From: Basidiobolus meristosporus CBS 931.73
Lineage: Eukaryota > Basidiobolomycota > Basidiobolomycetes > Basidiobolales > Basidiobolaceae
Length of the DNA: 24,918 nucleotides
Direction of reading: 5' to 3'
NCBI GenBank assembly: GCA_002104905.1
Contig: MCFE01000938.1
Location: 1 to 24,918 of the forward strand
Numbering within the stretch: position 1 is the first letter of the stretch; each line of letters opens with the position of its first letter. The position numbers and the translations under genes were made by a program. Below are positions 1 through 9,851 of this stretch, in pieces. The notes beneath the pieces were generated by a model that saw only the letters and a program-made list of their open reading frames with translations, was not told the DNA's origin and did not search any database.

Positions 1-145
1 CTGATGCATCTAGTTGGGCCTACTTGTCCCTAGCTGGCACTCTGCTGGCAACCTGACACTTCTTTCCTGCATGTTTTGAGCTCTCAGCCCATGCTGTGAA
101 GCACTCCTGAGGTAGCTGCTTGTATTCATCACTGCCAGGTCCTAC

Positions 146-1937
146 ATGGCTACTTTGACTGAGTGCTTTTATTACCTTCAGTGGGCATACTGTCTACAGG
201 GCCTTTTTGGCTGTAGCCCTGCATGTGGCACTGAAAGGCAAAGCAAGCTGTTGTCCAACTATTCTTCTGTTGGGTTTGGCTGGGAACCAGACAACTTTGC
301 GTTTTTTATATGTACATGGTATAAGTGGACAACCATCATGCAGCTGGCAACATATGACCCAAAGACTGTCCTAATGCCAGCATGTGTTAACAGTTGCATG
401 GCAGTCACATCAGAAAATGTTACCATTGCAAGGTGTCATACTTGTCAGGAATCCACCACCATTGGAGAAAAACATTGCTCACATTCCAGATATAATCTAT
501 CAATACCCCTTCTGAAGAAGCTCATGCAGTACAACAAATGCTGTGAAGCTATAAAGTACCACTCTCAGTATCAATCAAGCACAAATATATCAGATATATC
601 TGATTGCAAAGATTACAAACACGTAAGAAGCAAGTGCTACTTTGAAGATGTATATGACCATGCCCCTGCCTTGGGACTTGATGAAATCTTATCAAACAAG
701 TATTCTACCAGCAAATTCTGCTGGCTACTGATTCTCATCAACTTGAATTTACCACCTATCTTACAGTATCAGAGCAGAAATCTGATGGTGGCTTCTCTGG
801 TATCTGGGCCTAAATCACCATCCCACCTGGAAAGCTACCTCTATTCACTGCTGGATAAGTTTTGTATCCATTCCAGCGGGAAACAACAGATGGCCATCAT
901 GTCAAAGAACATATTATTATCTGCATTTGAGATACCCCAGCCATCAGCAAGACATCTGGCTCTTCTGGGTACAATGGACAGCATTGCTTTCAAATGTGTG
1001 AGATCCAGGGAACTTACTCCATAACTCACACACATTACAATTACCCACACACCAGCACCAAGAGCATCATCCTTCTGCAGTGAGAATGTACAGAAGTCAG
1101 CATTCAATTGCAGTAAAGTTGGCAAGCTATAATCCATTGGCCCAAATAGGGAATTAATCAGAAACCAGGGATACTTGAGATAGAGGGTATCTTTTAGAGC
1201 AAAAGCTTTGCACTATGTGCAATGCATTTGCTTCTCAACAATATCCCTACACTGATGATTAAGTTGTACAAGGGGCTTTTCATGCTAAATGAGCACATTG
1301 ATACACTGGAGAAATTTGAAAGAGGTGGCATGATACTACAGAGTATCTACTACCCTAAGTATGCTTAGTGGCTCCAATCAACATTAATGCACATATATTG
1401 CAATTCAAGTGCAAGGACTGAGCAAACTAGATGTGTATTTATTCAAATGGTCTTCTGAAGCTATTTCTACCAAGAGTACATTGAAGCATTGAGAGTCATA
1501 TGTGGACATTGTAGGAATGTTTATCCAGAAGCAGATCACCAATGCCAGCTTGACACATCTACAGCTTTTGTGCAAAGAGTTTGTGACAGGATTTGAGCAG
1601 CTATACTGAAGACATATTATTGAATGTGTAGATCTCTGCAGATACTGTATCCATCAGCAACTCCATCTTGCTTAGTGTGTTGAGAACATTGAACCTTGCT
1701 TCACCTTTTGGGAGCTTCCTATGGAGCAGATGTGTGGGGAGATAGGAGGACAAGTCAAGTTGCAAGTGCTATTATATTGCAATCTCATCAATAATATTAT
1801 CTTCAAGTCAGTCATGGTTGTAGTGAGTTGGCACATGGAGGACAGCCAGGAAGAGTTAGAAAATACTTAGAACAGATGTACATATGGAGACACCTATGCC
1901 TATGGAATTAAGAAGCTAAGCAGCCCCAATGTATTAG
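146..1937 (+). pseudogene. Tnp2-like (Transposase_21) transposase, degenerate
   Basis: An open frame of 292 codons (146-1024) followed by broken frames to about 1937. The stretch at codons 160-240 has the Tnp2 pattern: a short CYFEDV block, an ALGLD motif, then LLILINLNLPP and VSGPKSP, which correspond to the family's conserved 'WPLI..NyNLPP' and 'GPKkP' blocks. Near codon 285 a CVRSRELTP stretch stands where the family has its CRxCKI(R/K)G zinc-type motif; then comes a TAA. After the stop, about 1660-1860 still encodes the C-terminal 'FTFWELP..QMCG' region. An intact family member runs several hundred residues further, so this copy is dead. In established CACTA elements the protein binds the ends and drives cut-and-paste movement. 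The ATG at 146 is only the first in the open stretch, not a proven start. Confidence 0.7.
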
Positions 1938-2447
1938 TAATGTTATGAATAGACACAAGGCAGGAGAGTAGAGCCAGGCAAGGCAGGACCAGGAAAGGAC
2001 TTAGGTGTGGATCAACAAGGCAAGGCGGATTTCCAAGGCAAGGCTGTTTATTCAAGACCTGTGTTTATCAGACTGAGGAATACTTAAGGTGGGATAGGAC
2101 TATATATACTTTTTGGCTATACTGATGCCATGAGATATTGGCTAATACTAATGGAGTTGTGGGGTGAGGCACAGCAATGGTGCTGGGGATAATGACATAG
2201 ATGACACAGCACTGAGACAGGATGGGGAAATGGATTGGGTCACCTGATCATGTGACTAAGTCATGTGACCTGGTATTTCCATATATGGTACTAGACTATG
2301 AAAATACAATAGGAAGCTTCCATGGAATGTTCCATTGTGTAACAATGGTTAGGAATGGTCAGGAACTTTCTGGAAGATGGTAGAAGGTTCCAGAAGGAAT
2401 CTCTTAGAAATTGAGCTAGGAAGCTGAAACTTTGCATGGGTGCTCAT
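1938..2447. mobile_element. LTR-like insertion inside the left CACTA copy
   Basis: Homology with the right CACTA copy stops near 1937 and resumes near 2448; this 510-bp segment has no counterpart there. It opens with TGTTATGAATAG and carries several AGGCAAGG repeats at 1974-2046. A reverse-oriented TATA-like run sits at about 2101-2110, with TCATGTGAC motifs at 2248 and 2260 and a CCATATATGG dyad at 2279-2288. The same TATA, E-box and dyad set occurs in the gypsy-type LTR at 17263-18334, so a solo LTR of a different family, probably on the minus strand, is the best reading. The right boundary is uncertain and no target duplication was found. Confidence 0.4.
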
Positions 2448-2620
2448 GGTTTTGTGGTATGCCCAAGGTGATAGTGGGTAAGCAATAAAGAGGAGTGATT
2501 CTACAGCTGAATATCTGAGTTGTACAAGGGTAGGTAGAAAAAGGAAATACTGTGTGGTAAATTGGTATGGTAGCATGATCGTTGCAGCTGATCAGGACTG
2601 CATCCACCTGTTGGACCATA

Positions 2621-2835
2621 TTTTTCATAGGGTTGCTGTTTAAAGCACTTGCTTAATTAGTGTTCATTCCTTATGCAATAATTGCAACACAGGTTGCTAT
2701 TGCCTTTGAAGGGTTTTGAGTACCTCCTTTGCTGGTTATCATTGCTTATTAAAGAATTATTTCTTCAGTCCTATTTGAGCTTGACTTTCTTAATCCTGTA
2801 TTCAGGAGCCTTTCATATTTGTAATATAAGATCAG
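2621..2835. other. Unassigned spacer, possibly copia-derived
   Basis: No open frame of note. It lies between the CACTA tail and the minus-strand copia gag fragment. The minus strand just below 2836 still reads like broken gag sequence with several stops, so much of this may be the decayed 3' part of that gag. No other structure seen. Confidence 0.3.
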
Positions 2836-3147
2836 GTGTTAGTTCTGGATTATAGGGCTGATAGAAGGCACCAAAACCTGTCTGTCAGGCTATTCAGGAT
2901 GGTAAATATCACATTCTTATCAGTAGTTAGTATGCCCACAGATTCCAACTCATTCACCAGCAGGGTTATTCTGGTAATTAGATATTGCATTTCTTCCCAT
3001 AGCAGCATCCTTATAGTAACAAACTTTTGCCTAAGATATGTTTTCTTAGCAGCTGAACATGACTGGTATGTGTCTTTCAATGCCTTCCAGGCATTCTTTG
3101 CAGTTTTTGCTTTTAAGCATGTTGTAAAAAGTTGTAGTTCCACCTAA
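2836..3147 (-). pseudogene. Ty1/copia gag fragment (UBN2/Retrotran_gag type)
   Basis: The minus strand encodes about 97 residues with the hallmark copia gag pattern: CLKAKTAKNAWKALKDTY, then AAKKTYLRQKF, a short spacer, and ITLLVNELESVGI followed by ILNSLTDRF. This matches the family layout 'AKEAWDaL...Y', 'L...l..lkm', 'l..Li..L...G', 'ilnSLP..y'. Both ends are broken, there is no start codon context, and pol is absent. It is a different copy from the plus-strand gag at 3434 and points the other way. In a live element Gag forms the particle that packages the RNA. Confidence 0.75.
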
Positions 3148-3180
3148 ATATTCACCTAACTTAGTTGCTTAGATCAATAC

Positions 3181-3379
3181 TGTTAGATTCTAGGGCACAC
3201 TGACCAAATTCCTTGTTGGGATTTAAATGGAATGTTTTCACCTATTCTATGTGCTTGTAATGCCATAACCATGTAAAAGTATAAATACTACTTTTACATT
3301 TAATAAATCTTTAAGTGAAAGCAACATAAATTATTCATCATCCAAAGTTAATTCCAATATCTCCAAGACTCCTACAACA
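3181..3379 (+). repeat. Left copia 5' LTR
   Basis: Begins TGTTAGATTC and ends CCTACAACA, 199 bp. A TATA-like element (TATAAATACT, about 3280-3289) is followed by a T/A-rich stretch and the sequence AAAGCAACATA. The same order, with clear sequence similarity, occurs in reverse at 19224-19500. A gag start lies just downstream, so this is the 5' LTR. The left boundary is set by the TGTTA start only. No target duplication can be checked because the 3' end of the element is missing. Confidence 0.6.
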
Positions 3380-3392
3380 GGTTATGAGTTCC
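3380..3392 (+). promoter_or_regulatory. Putative copia primer binding site
   Basis: GGTTATGAGTTCC directly abuts the LTR end. The corresponding place in the right copy (about 19211-19222, minus) reads GGTTATACATGCC. Position and partial likeness to initiator-tRNA-type primer sites support the call; the tRNA was not identified. Confidence 0.45.
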
Positions 3393-3433
3393 AAGCTGTC
3401 ACTCTCTGCAATATCTACTAACACTATTACTGG

Positions 3434-3620
3434 AATTTTCCCTCTGCTGAAAAGTTGAATGGATCTAACTACCAAGTGTGGAAGGTGAAGATGAAGATGC
3501 TGCTATAAGAAAGGGGTCTTTGAGATATTGTCACAGGAGAAGAATGCCCTTGTAAAAACATGGGAGAGAAAGCCTTAAAGTACCAGAACAAAGAACAAAG
3601 TACCTTTAAATGTATTAGCC
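3434..3620 (+). pseudogene. Left copia gag, N-terminal part
   Basis: The plus strand reads NFPSAEKLNGSNYQVWKVKM followed by KMLL and a stop (TAA near 3506), then 'DIVTGEECPCKN'. LNGSNYxxWKxxM is the classic copia gag start, and the 'DIVTGEE' block normally follows it. There is no ATG in the usual place. The gene is cut at 3620 by Harbinger-1 and resumes at 13480. A live copy would continue into protease, integrase, RT and RNase H; none of these is present. Confidence 0.75.
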
Positions 3621-3623
3621 TTA
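3621..3623. repeat. TTA target duplication, left side of Harbinger-1
   Basis: TTA directly precedes the AGACTGGTTCC terminus; an identical TTA follows the other terminus at 13477-13479. A 3-bp TTA duplication is the established signature of PIF/Harbinger insertion. Confidence 0.85.
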
Positions 3624-3639
3624 AGACTGGTTCCATTGT

Positions 3640-3778
3640 ACCATGCCAGGGCACGCGGCGCAATCCGCGGTTGTAAAGAACAATTGGGCGCGATATTATA
3701 GCTACAGGAAGGCAGGATTGTTCTTGGACAATTTTGCACTATGCGGGACAATCTTGCACACTATGGCACAATCTGACA
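3640..3778 (+). repeat. Harbinger-1 left subterminal motif cluster
   Basis: After the terminus come several related motifs on one strand: GCGCAATCC, GGACAATTTTGCACTATG, GGGACAATCTTGCACACTAT and GGCACAATCTGAC. They share a CAAT(C/T)T core and GCAC(A)CTAT. GGCACTAT recurs at the other end (13441-13460). Clustered subterminal repeats are typical binding sites for transposon proteins; binding here is inference. Confidence 0.45.
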
Positions 3779-3861
3779 TGATGAGGTTGGCACCAATGAT
3801 TGAGCCAACTTGTAATGCTTGCATCACGTGCACAATTGGATACCGCTATAATGGCAGGTAA

Positions 3862-4365
3862 AATCCGGTATTTGGATATGTTTCTTTAATGTAAATGGAA
3901 ATAAATGTGTATCACACTATAAACTATACTGATACTTACCATTTTGGCTACCCTCACTCCAATTGGACGGTATCTCAGTGGTTAATTGGTCCAAAAGTAT
4001 CCTGAAGCTGGCAGCCCCCAATTGGCTCATTGACTACTGAAAAAGCTACCTGATTTGCCATCAAATATCCCATTTTGCCTATTGAGCAAGTAAATCCCTG
4101 ATCCTAGTGATTGGAAAAGGTGTCATAGCTAGCACACAAGCAATTGTGTAGGTGCAAAACAGATCCAATAGCTGCACTGGTATTACAGATGACGTATATA
4201 TATGCAGGGTGTTTATTAATAGGGGTTCTCTCTCAAATGTGAGACAACCTTGATATTACTTATATCAAAAATTTGATGATCACTGATTTGCAATGGCTTG
4301 ATTTGGATTGCAAAAAAAAGGGTTGTTGGGATCATTACAAATGTGAGCGATTCAAAGCAATCGCA
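3862..4365. other. Harbinger-1 left non-coding arm
   Basis: No open frame of note. It matches 13823-14327 of Harbinger-2 almost base for base. It includes a TATATATATG run near 4195 and an A-run near 4312. It lies downstream of the minus-strand second gene and so should hold its 3' untranslated region. Confidence 0.6.
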
Positions 4366-4992
4366 TCATCTTCTCCTGGGTTTTTTTCTCACAGGGATTA
4401 CTACTGAAGCATTTGGTAGTGACTCACTTTGCACACCTATACTACTTCCTGGCTGACTATCATCTTGGCTACTTGTGTATTTGTAGTCAGTATTTTGCCT
4501 CCTAGTTGATGAGTGCAATGCTGCAGCTTAGCCGTGCTAAATTGCTCCAACTGAACCAACTGAACTGGCCTGTAGTGCCACGCGCTGACGCGTTCTTTTA
4601 CTTGCCAAGGGCTCTGGTGGTTGAGGCACTTCATGTTGGTCATCATCAGTCAGTTCACCAGAAGTACCTCACTGATGGTCAGGCAAAACGGCACGCGCAG
4701 GTGAACCTTGACGTGTTGAGATGGCCCTTGGCTGAGTTTGATGTGATGCCACATGTTGATGTGACTTGGTCCGCTCCAATGGACTAGTGTCTAAATGAGC
4801 AGTTTGGCGAGTTCTTGTAGTTTTGCTCTGAAGCCTGCGCGTTGACTCAATGCATGTTGACTTGATGCAGGGCATTCTGGTAAAGGGTGTTGGCGTGGTC
4901 TGGACTGACGTGCACCGGCGCGCTGTGGTTGCAAGAGATGGTAGGTAATCCAGCAAGGCATGCTGGCGCAATCTGGACAATGTTGCTTGTGG
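4366..4992 (-). pseudogene. Harbinger-1 second gene, C-terminal part
   Basis: The C-terminal half of the non-transposase gene, continuing the piece at 11426-12050 that was separated by the gypsy insertion. The frame is rich in S, T, R and Q and includes the block TRTRQTAHLDTSPLERTK, found with little change in Harbinger-2. It ends with RKKPRRR and TGA at 4366-4368, a plausible nuclear localisation signal. In-frame stops occur at 4669-4671 (TGA) and twice near 4520-4535 (TAG and TAA, where Harbinger-2 has CAG and CAA). PIF/Harbinger elements commonly carry a second, DNA-binding protein that helps import and target the transposase. I see no clear Myb/SANT fold, so that role is inferred from position only. 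Confidence 0.65.
4989..4992. repeat. Gypsy target duplication, left (GTGG)
   Basis: GTGG precedes the 5' LTR and GCGG (11426-11429) follows the 3' LTR. Harbinger-2, which lacks the insertion, reads TTGCTTGCGGTCTG at the equivalent place, so the original target was GCGG. The left copy has a single C-to-T change at a CpG. Confidence 0.8.
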
Positions 4993-6072
4993 TGTAGTGG
5001 GGTCACGGTGACACCCACAGGCAGATGTGCTCATTCTTATGCGTTCACTTCCCTAAAAAGGATTACCCCGCCTATATTATTATCATCCCAAATTTGCAAT
5101 ATTTCCTATTTTTGTCTATGTGATTATTACTATGCAACCTGACAAACTATTTGTCACTATTAACCCATTGCACAAGCTATTCTTATTCCTTGCCAAGATG
5201 CTAAGATAAGATAGTTACATTATAAGGCAAGTACCCCAACAGTGCCCATGTCATGTGACCATCTTGGTTTCATAACCCTCCCATCTTACTACCATAAGAG
5301 GCAACCACATGACACAGAGGTTTCATATTACCACTACCTGATTGGCTAGGTGCTATTATGTCTCATGGAACAATCCGCCAAGAATTTGCGCTATTTTTAG
5401 TACACAATGACATGATTGGCTGTCTACTACCTTCTGTAAACTTCCGGAAAGTATTTTCTAGCAAGAATTTGAGCAGCAAAAAAGTATATAAGGGAGGCTA
5501 TCCCTTAAAATAAATCATCCCTCTTCCAATATTCTGACTTATTGATTAGTGAGATCACCGCTACCTATTACCACTATTTTCTGACTCAGACCTGACAACA
5601 CTCCCAGGAAACCACGCTGACAGCCAACTGACCTTGGAGGCACTACTTGTGAGGAATACTTAGATTAGGTATATTTTATTATATTTGTATGTTTTCCCAA
5701 GTTTGTCCTTGTACAGGCAAAGATACTTTTCAGTCTTTGTAACTATTGGTCAAAGCTGCATTCTTATCAAGTCCCTGTTGGTGGAGTTTACAGTTGTTTT
5801 GACTTTGGAAGCTTTAGTACATTGTCATCTCAAAGGACGTTGAAGCCATTATAAACCTTTGTTAAGACGCCAACTAAGTTGGGGATTGTATTTCAATAGT
5901 TTTCCCTTGACAAGCTTGAGGCTTTATCCCCCATCACATTAGATTAGACAAAAGACCCAGTATTCCTAGCAAGCATTTGCCAGAGGTTATTGCACCCAGT
6001 GAACACCCCACACACATCCACACTTGAGAAGTGTTGGCCGTATTTTGCCCTTTGGACTTATACACCACCACA
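4993..6072 (+). repeat. Gypsy 5' LTR
   Basis: Starts TGTAGTGGGG and ends CACCACCACA, 1080 bp. The first 170 and last 152 bases are repeated in the 3' LTR. U3 includes TCATGTGAC at about 5252-5260, a TATA box at 5485 and a CT-rich stretch just after. Its ends are shared with the minus-strand LTR at 17263-18334. Confidence 0.93.
5485..5492 (+). promoter_or_regulatory. TATA box of gypsy 5' LTR
   Basis: TATATAAG followed by GGAGGCTATCCCTT. The same box with the same flank occurs in reverse in the related LTR at 17849-17856, which supports a conserved core promoter. This element is absent from the 3' LTR. Confidence 0.65.
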
Positions 6073-6074
6073 AA

Positions 6075-6094
6075 TTTGGCACCCAATGTGGGGG
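6075..6094 (+). promoter_or_regulatory. Gypsy primer binding site
   Basis: TTTGGCACCCAATGTGGGG lies two bases after the LTR end. This is the typical position and general form (TTGGC.CCCA..GTGGGG) of the minus-strand primer site in fungal Ty3/gypsy elements. The primer tRNA was not determined. Confidence 0.65.
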
Positions 6095-6212
6095 GTTCAT
6101 ACAAGCTCCCTAGGACCCAACAAGATTTACCTGAAGATTTGAGCCGTTACCCATTTATTGAAACAAGACTACCAATATTATCAAGAGTACAACACCAACC
6201 TACCTACCCAAA

Positions 6213-7019
6213 ATGAACTCTATGCCGTTACCACTCTCACATGGAGCCGCACAGTTTGATGGAAAGAATGTGGAGAGCTTCATATTCAAATGGGAGAAGC
6301 TCTGCAAGATGTGCAGCCTATCTGAACGAGAAATGGCTGAAGACTTCCCCTACTACTGCACTGATGATATTACTACCAAGCTTCTCAGACAAGGAGACAT
6401 TCTGACTGACTGGACCTTAATGAAGACCTACCTACAGACCAAGTATGGCAGACCCCAGATATACTATGGAATTGAAGACCTCAGACACTTCGGAAGGATG
6501 GGACTCTCCAAGCTACCACTTGAAGAGTTCATTCAACAATATGAAGATATGGCCAAGCCACTCCTAGAGTCCCAGGTGATAACTGAGTTTACCATGACAC
6601 TTTACCTTGCACAAGGGCTTCCCCAGGAATTGGCAAGGAAAGTTGACCTACATGCAGCCAAGGATGACAAGTCTAGCATTCCTTGCTTTGCAGAGATGAA
6701 ATGTGTACTCCTAGAGGCAAAGCAAACTTCTACCTTTATGAGACTCCTGACATCTAATCTGCCAGACCAGCCAACCAAGGAGCTAAAGAGTGCTGTTGCT
6801 GACAATCAGACCTACACTACCAACAGAATTGACCAACTTGCTGAACAGCTACAAAAGCTAGCCCTCAAGATTAACGGCTCAGCTGAGGTAGCTACTGAGG
6901 ACCAAAGAGCTTTGCTTAGACACTGCATTTGGTGTGACTCTACTCAGCATGCCTGACAAGAATGCTCAGAGCTTAGCCAGCTACTTAGAGAAGGAACAGT
7001 ACAGTTTGATGCTGATGGA
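6213..7019 (+). pseudogene. gag: Gypsy Gag (capsid and zinc knuckle), one in-frame stop
   Basis: The ATG at 6213 has an AAAATGA context. The first 247 codons are open and include a capsid-like block: F.FKWEKLCKMCSLSE near codon 25, then 'YLQTKYG', 'LSKLPLEEFIQQYEDM' and 'LAQGLPQELA'. Near the end is a CCHC zinc knuckle of the form C-x2-C-x4-H-x4-C (CIWCDSTQHA, stop, QEC), with TGA at 6954-6956 falling between the His and the last Cys. An Arg or Lys is usual there and CGA is the simplest ancestor. The frame continues without shift into the protease. Gag would form the particle and bind RNA; here the RNA-binding knuckle is lost unless the stop is read through. Confidence 0.85.
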
Positions 7020-7949
7020 ATGCTTGCTGATAAGGAAGGAAAAAGGATTCCCACTAATTTCCAAAGAGGCAGAATGAGAGCCCTTTTCCAGAAGTCTGAC
7101 TCAGCAACTAGAAAGATTACTGTTGATGCCCCTATTGAGACTCATACAGTGAGTCCAAACAGCCCTGACAACAGAAAATACAAAGTAGACACCTTTGCTA
7201 CTAAGAGACACCTTCCTGAAGAACCTGTCAAACCCATCCTTAGAAGACCACAATTTCAAGAGCCTGAGGTTATTATTGACAAGAGGCCTGGAACACTGCC
7301 CACCCAAGACCCATTACCTCACTTTCAGATTACCTCAAAGATAGCAGGCTACTCAAGCCCCCAATTGATTACTGAGAAACTGCTGAAGCAGAACCTCACT
7401 TTGTCAGTTGGAGAAATCATGAGTGTATCACCGTCTGTTAGGAAGACCTTTGATGAGCAGCTTAGAACAAGAAGACAGGCTGTTGAACATATGGACACCC
7501 ATATAATCCAGACAAACCATGAAGACCACAAAAAGAATGACAACGCTACCAAATATAAGACCTTTTACTCAGTTGCAACTGCTGTGGTGAAAGGGTATAT
7601 ATATGATGACCCTGTTGACTGCCATATTGAGAGTGGCTTGGAGATTTGTGTTATGCTGCTAGACTTCTGGAAGACACTTAGAAGCAAGGAGCTACTGCCT
7701 GTTGATAGAGATATTGGATGGAACATGACTGATGCAAACTCAGGATCTAGCCCACTCTATGGTGTAGTGCACAAGTTCCCTATTGAGGTACAAGGAATCA
7801 AGGTCTGGCTTCCCCTCTTTATCTGCCAGAAGGCAAACTTTGACCTTCTGTTAGGCAGACCATGGGAGACCAGTACTAAGGCTACAACTACCAACTATTC
7901 TGATGGGTCAGTGTGGTACACTATACAAGGATCCAACCCAGGACTATAG
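7020..7949 (+). pseudogene. Gypsy protease region
   Basis: In frame with gag and pol. The C-terminal third resembles a retropepsin: CHIESGLEICVM at about codon 203 aligns with the family's 'xxIDSGSExxxM' active-site loop, and FDLLLGRPWE near codon 278 matches the conserved 'xxxILGRPWe' turn. The catalytic Asp of DSG is replaced by Glu (GAG), which should abolish or severely reduce activity. The upstream 190 codons are a spacer with no recognised domain. A TAG at 7947-7949 ends the open stretch; CAG is a likely ancestor. Reading then resumes in the same frame through 7950-8096 into RT. Confidence 0.8.
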
Positions 7950-9851
7950 TCAACATTCTGTGGGGTAACACCCAACAATAAGAGGACACATACCGCTTGC
8001 CAGAAGACACATCTTGTTATAGAAGAAGATGAGGAGCCTGACAGTATACACCCCAACAGTTGGAGCTACTCATTAGGTATACAGGAGCAGACAGCTATGG
8101 TTTGCACAAAATACAAGACAGTGAAACAGAAGATTAGACCATCACTTACACCTTTAACTGATGGATCTCAACCTGCTGATTACATCAGACCACCAGAAGG
8201 AACACCAGAAGATGTACAACTTACACCTGAGAGACTTGAGCAACTTATCATTGGTGATGGAAACCTAACACCGGAGGAGATCTTACTATTTGAAGAAACC
8301 CTGAAAAGGCATGATAAGGTTTTCTCATATATTGACAAGGAGATGGGACTCTTAAAGACATTGGTTGAAAACCCTATCAAGATTCATACAGTGCCCCACA
8401 CACCCTGGTCATTTAAGCCTTACCCACTGCCTAGAGGACTCCAAGCTGATGTGCATGACCTACTTAAGAAGAAGATTGAAGCTGGTATCCTAGAACCTTG
8501 CCATGGACCTTATGCTAACAGATGGATTGTGACCAAAAAAAAGAATGGGAAGCTCCGATTCATTCAAGACATGCAACCTGCAAATGCTGTCACTATCAGA
8601 GATGCCGCAATACCTCCGTCTATTGATGACTTTGCAGAAAGCTTTAGTGGTCACTCCATCTACTCAACATATGATCTCTACTCAGGATATGACCAGATCC
8701 CCCTAGATGAGACATCAAGAGATATGTTTGCACTCCAGACACCATTTGGACTGTTAAGAATAACAAGACTTAGCCAAGGGGCAACAAACTCCGTGGCTCA
8801 GCTCCAGAGGTGCATGGTAAATGTGCTCTACCAGTTTATACCTGAGAAAATTGCTGTCTTTGTTGATGACATAGGCATCAAAGGACCAATACTCTGGGAC
8901 ACAACTGAAGTTATGCCTGGAGTAAGAAAGTTTGTCTATGACCATATTTCAGACAATGATGCCATATTAGGAGCCATTGAAAAAGCTGGACTCACCATCA
9001 GTGGGGAGAAAAGCAGCTTTGGTGTATCAGAGATATCCATTGTTGGACAAAAATGCAACACCTTTGGTCGTTCACCTGGAGACTTCAAGACACAAAAAAT
9101 ATGCAACTGGCCTACCCCCACAAATCTAACACAAGCTTGTGGCTTTGTGGCAGCTTGTGGGTTCTTTAGGATCTGGATCCCAAGATTTTCTGAGATAGTA
9201 GAACCAATCAACCAAATACAGAGAAAGAATGCCCCATTTAACTGGGGAGAAGAGCAAGAAGAAGCCATGCAATTACCAAAAGAGGCCTTAGTATCTCCAC
9301 CAGTTCTGAGACCTCTTGACTATCAGAGCCCTGAATGCCCACCTATCTTGACAGTGGATGCAAGCCCTATAGGAGCTGGAGCACTACTTGGCCAAGATGA
9401 TGAAGATGGCAACCGCTATGCCTGCAGATATGAGAGCTGCCTCTTCTCTCCTAGAGAACAAAGATACTCACAGATTAAGAGAGAGCTACTAGGAGTTGTG
9501 AAGATGCTGAGAAAGCTGAAGTCACAACTCTACATGACACATTTCATCCTGGAGACAGATGCTAAGCCACTTATAGGAATGATCAACAAGCCTGACCTAC
9601 CTGATGATGCCACAAATTGGTGGATGGCATGGCTGAAAATGTTTGACTTTGAGGTCAGACATATCCCTGGCAAGACAAATGTTGTGGCCAATGCACTCTC
9701 CAGGAAGGGACCACAGTTGTCTGAAGATATGGACCTTGACTTTGATGACATAATTGATGCAGAAATCCGACAACTACATGTGAAGAAGCCCAGCAACTCT
9801 ACATGGAACACCATTCACGACTATCTGAGAACCTTAGAGAAGCCACCATGA
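7950..9851 (+). pseudogene. pol: Gypsy reverse transcriptase and RNase H
   Basis: Codons are numbered from the ATG at 8097. The RT fold begins near codon 110 (PYPLPRGLQADVHDLL). The motifs LRFIQDMQPAN, STYDLYSGYDQIPLD and LSQGATNS precede the catalytic FVDDIGI with D257 and D258. RNase H begins with LTVDASPIGAGALL (D421), then the ELLGVV block and LETDAKPL. The final catalytic position, normally Asp in 'VADALSR', is Asn here (N532, AAT at 9690-9692). TGA at 9849-9851 separates this block from integrase in the same frame. RT copies the element RNA into DNA and RNase H removes the template. RT motifs look intact; RNase H does not. Sequence between 7950 and 8096 is an in-frame linker. Confidence 0.92.

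Larger units (their letters stand above)
1..2620 (+). mobile_element. Left CACTA (Tnp2-type) DNA transposon remnant
   Basis: A decayed CACTA/EnSpm-like element that runs off the left window edge. Positions 1-1937 are homologous, inverted, to 20310-21695, and 2448-2620 match, inverted, about 19705-19872. The segment between these blocks (1938-2447) is a foreign insertion that replaces about 440 bp still present in the right copy. Identity between the copies is roughly 80% by eye, with many indels. Neither the CACTA termini nor a target duplication is visible. The element-type call rests on the Tnp2-like protein encoded within it. Confidence 0.75.

Noticed and set aside
841-1137. A 98-codon frame on - in the left CACTA copy
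   Set aside because: Opposite strand to the recognisable Tnp2 blocks; explained as a shadow frame.
4989-4993. A 5-bp GYGGT duplication for the gypsy element
   Set aside because: It would require the LTR to start with GTAG rather than TGTAG, and would not fit the ends of solo LTR A on the other strand; 4 bp with TG...CA ends fits all cases.
6031-6216. A 61-codon frame covering the gypsy LTR end and primer site
   Set aside because: It spans the LTR boundary and primer binding site and overlaps the gag start; no protein motif.
6954-6956. Programmed stop readthrough as the main explanation for the Gag TGA
   Set aside because: The stop falls inside the zinc knuckle rather than after it, and two more stops plus catalytic-site changes are present, so decay is simpler.
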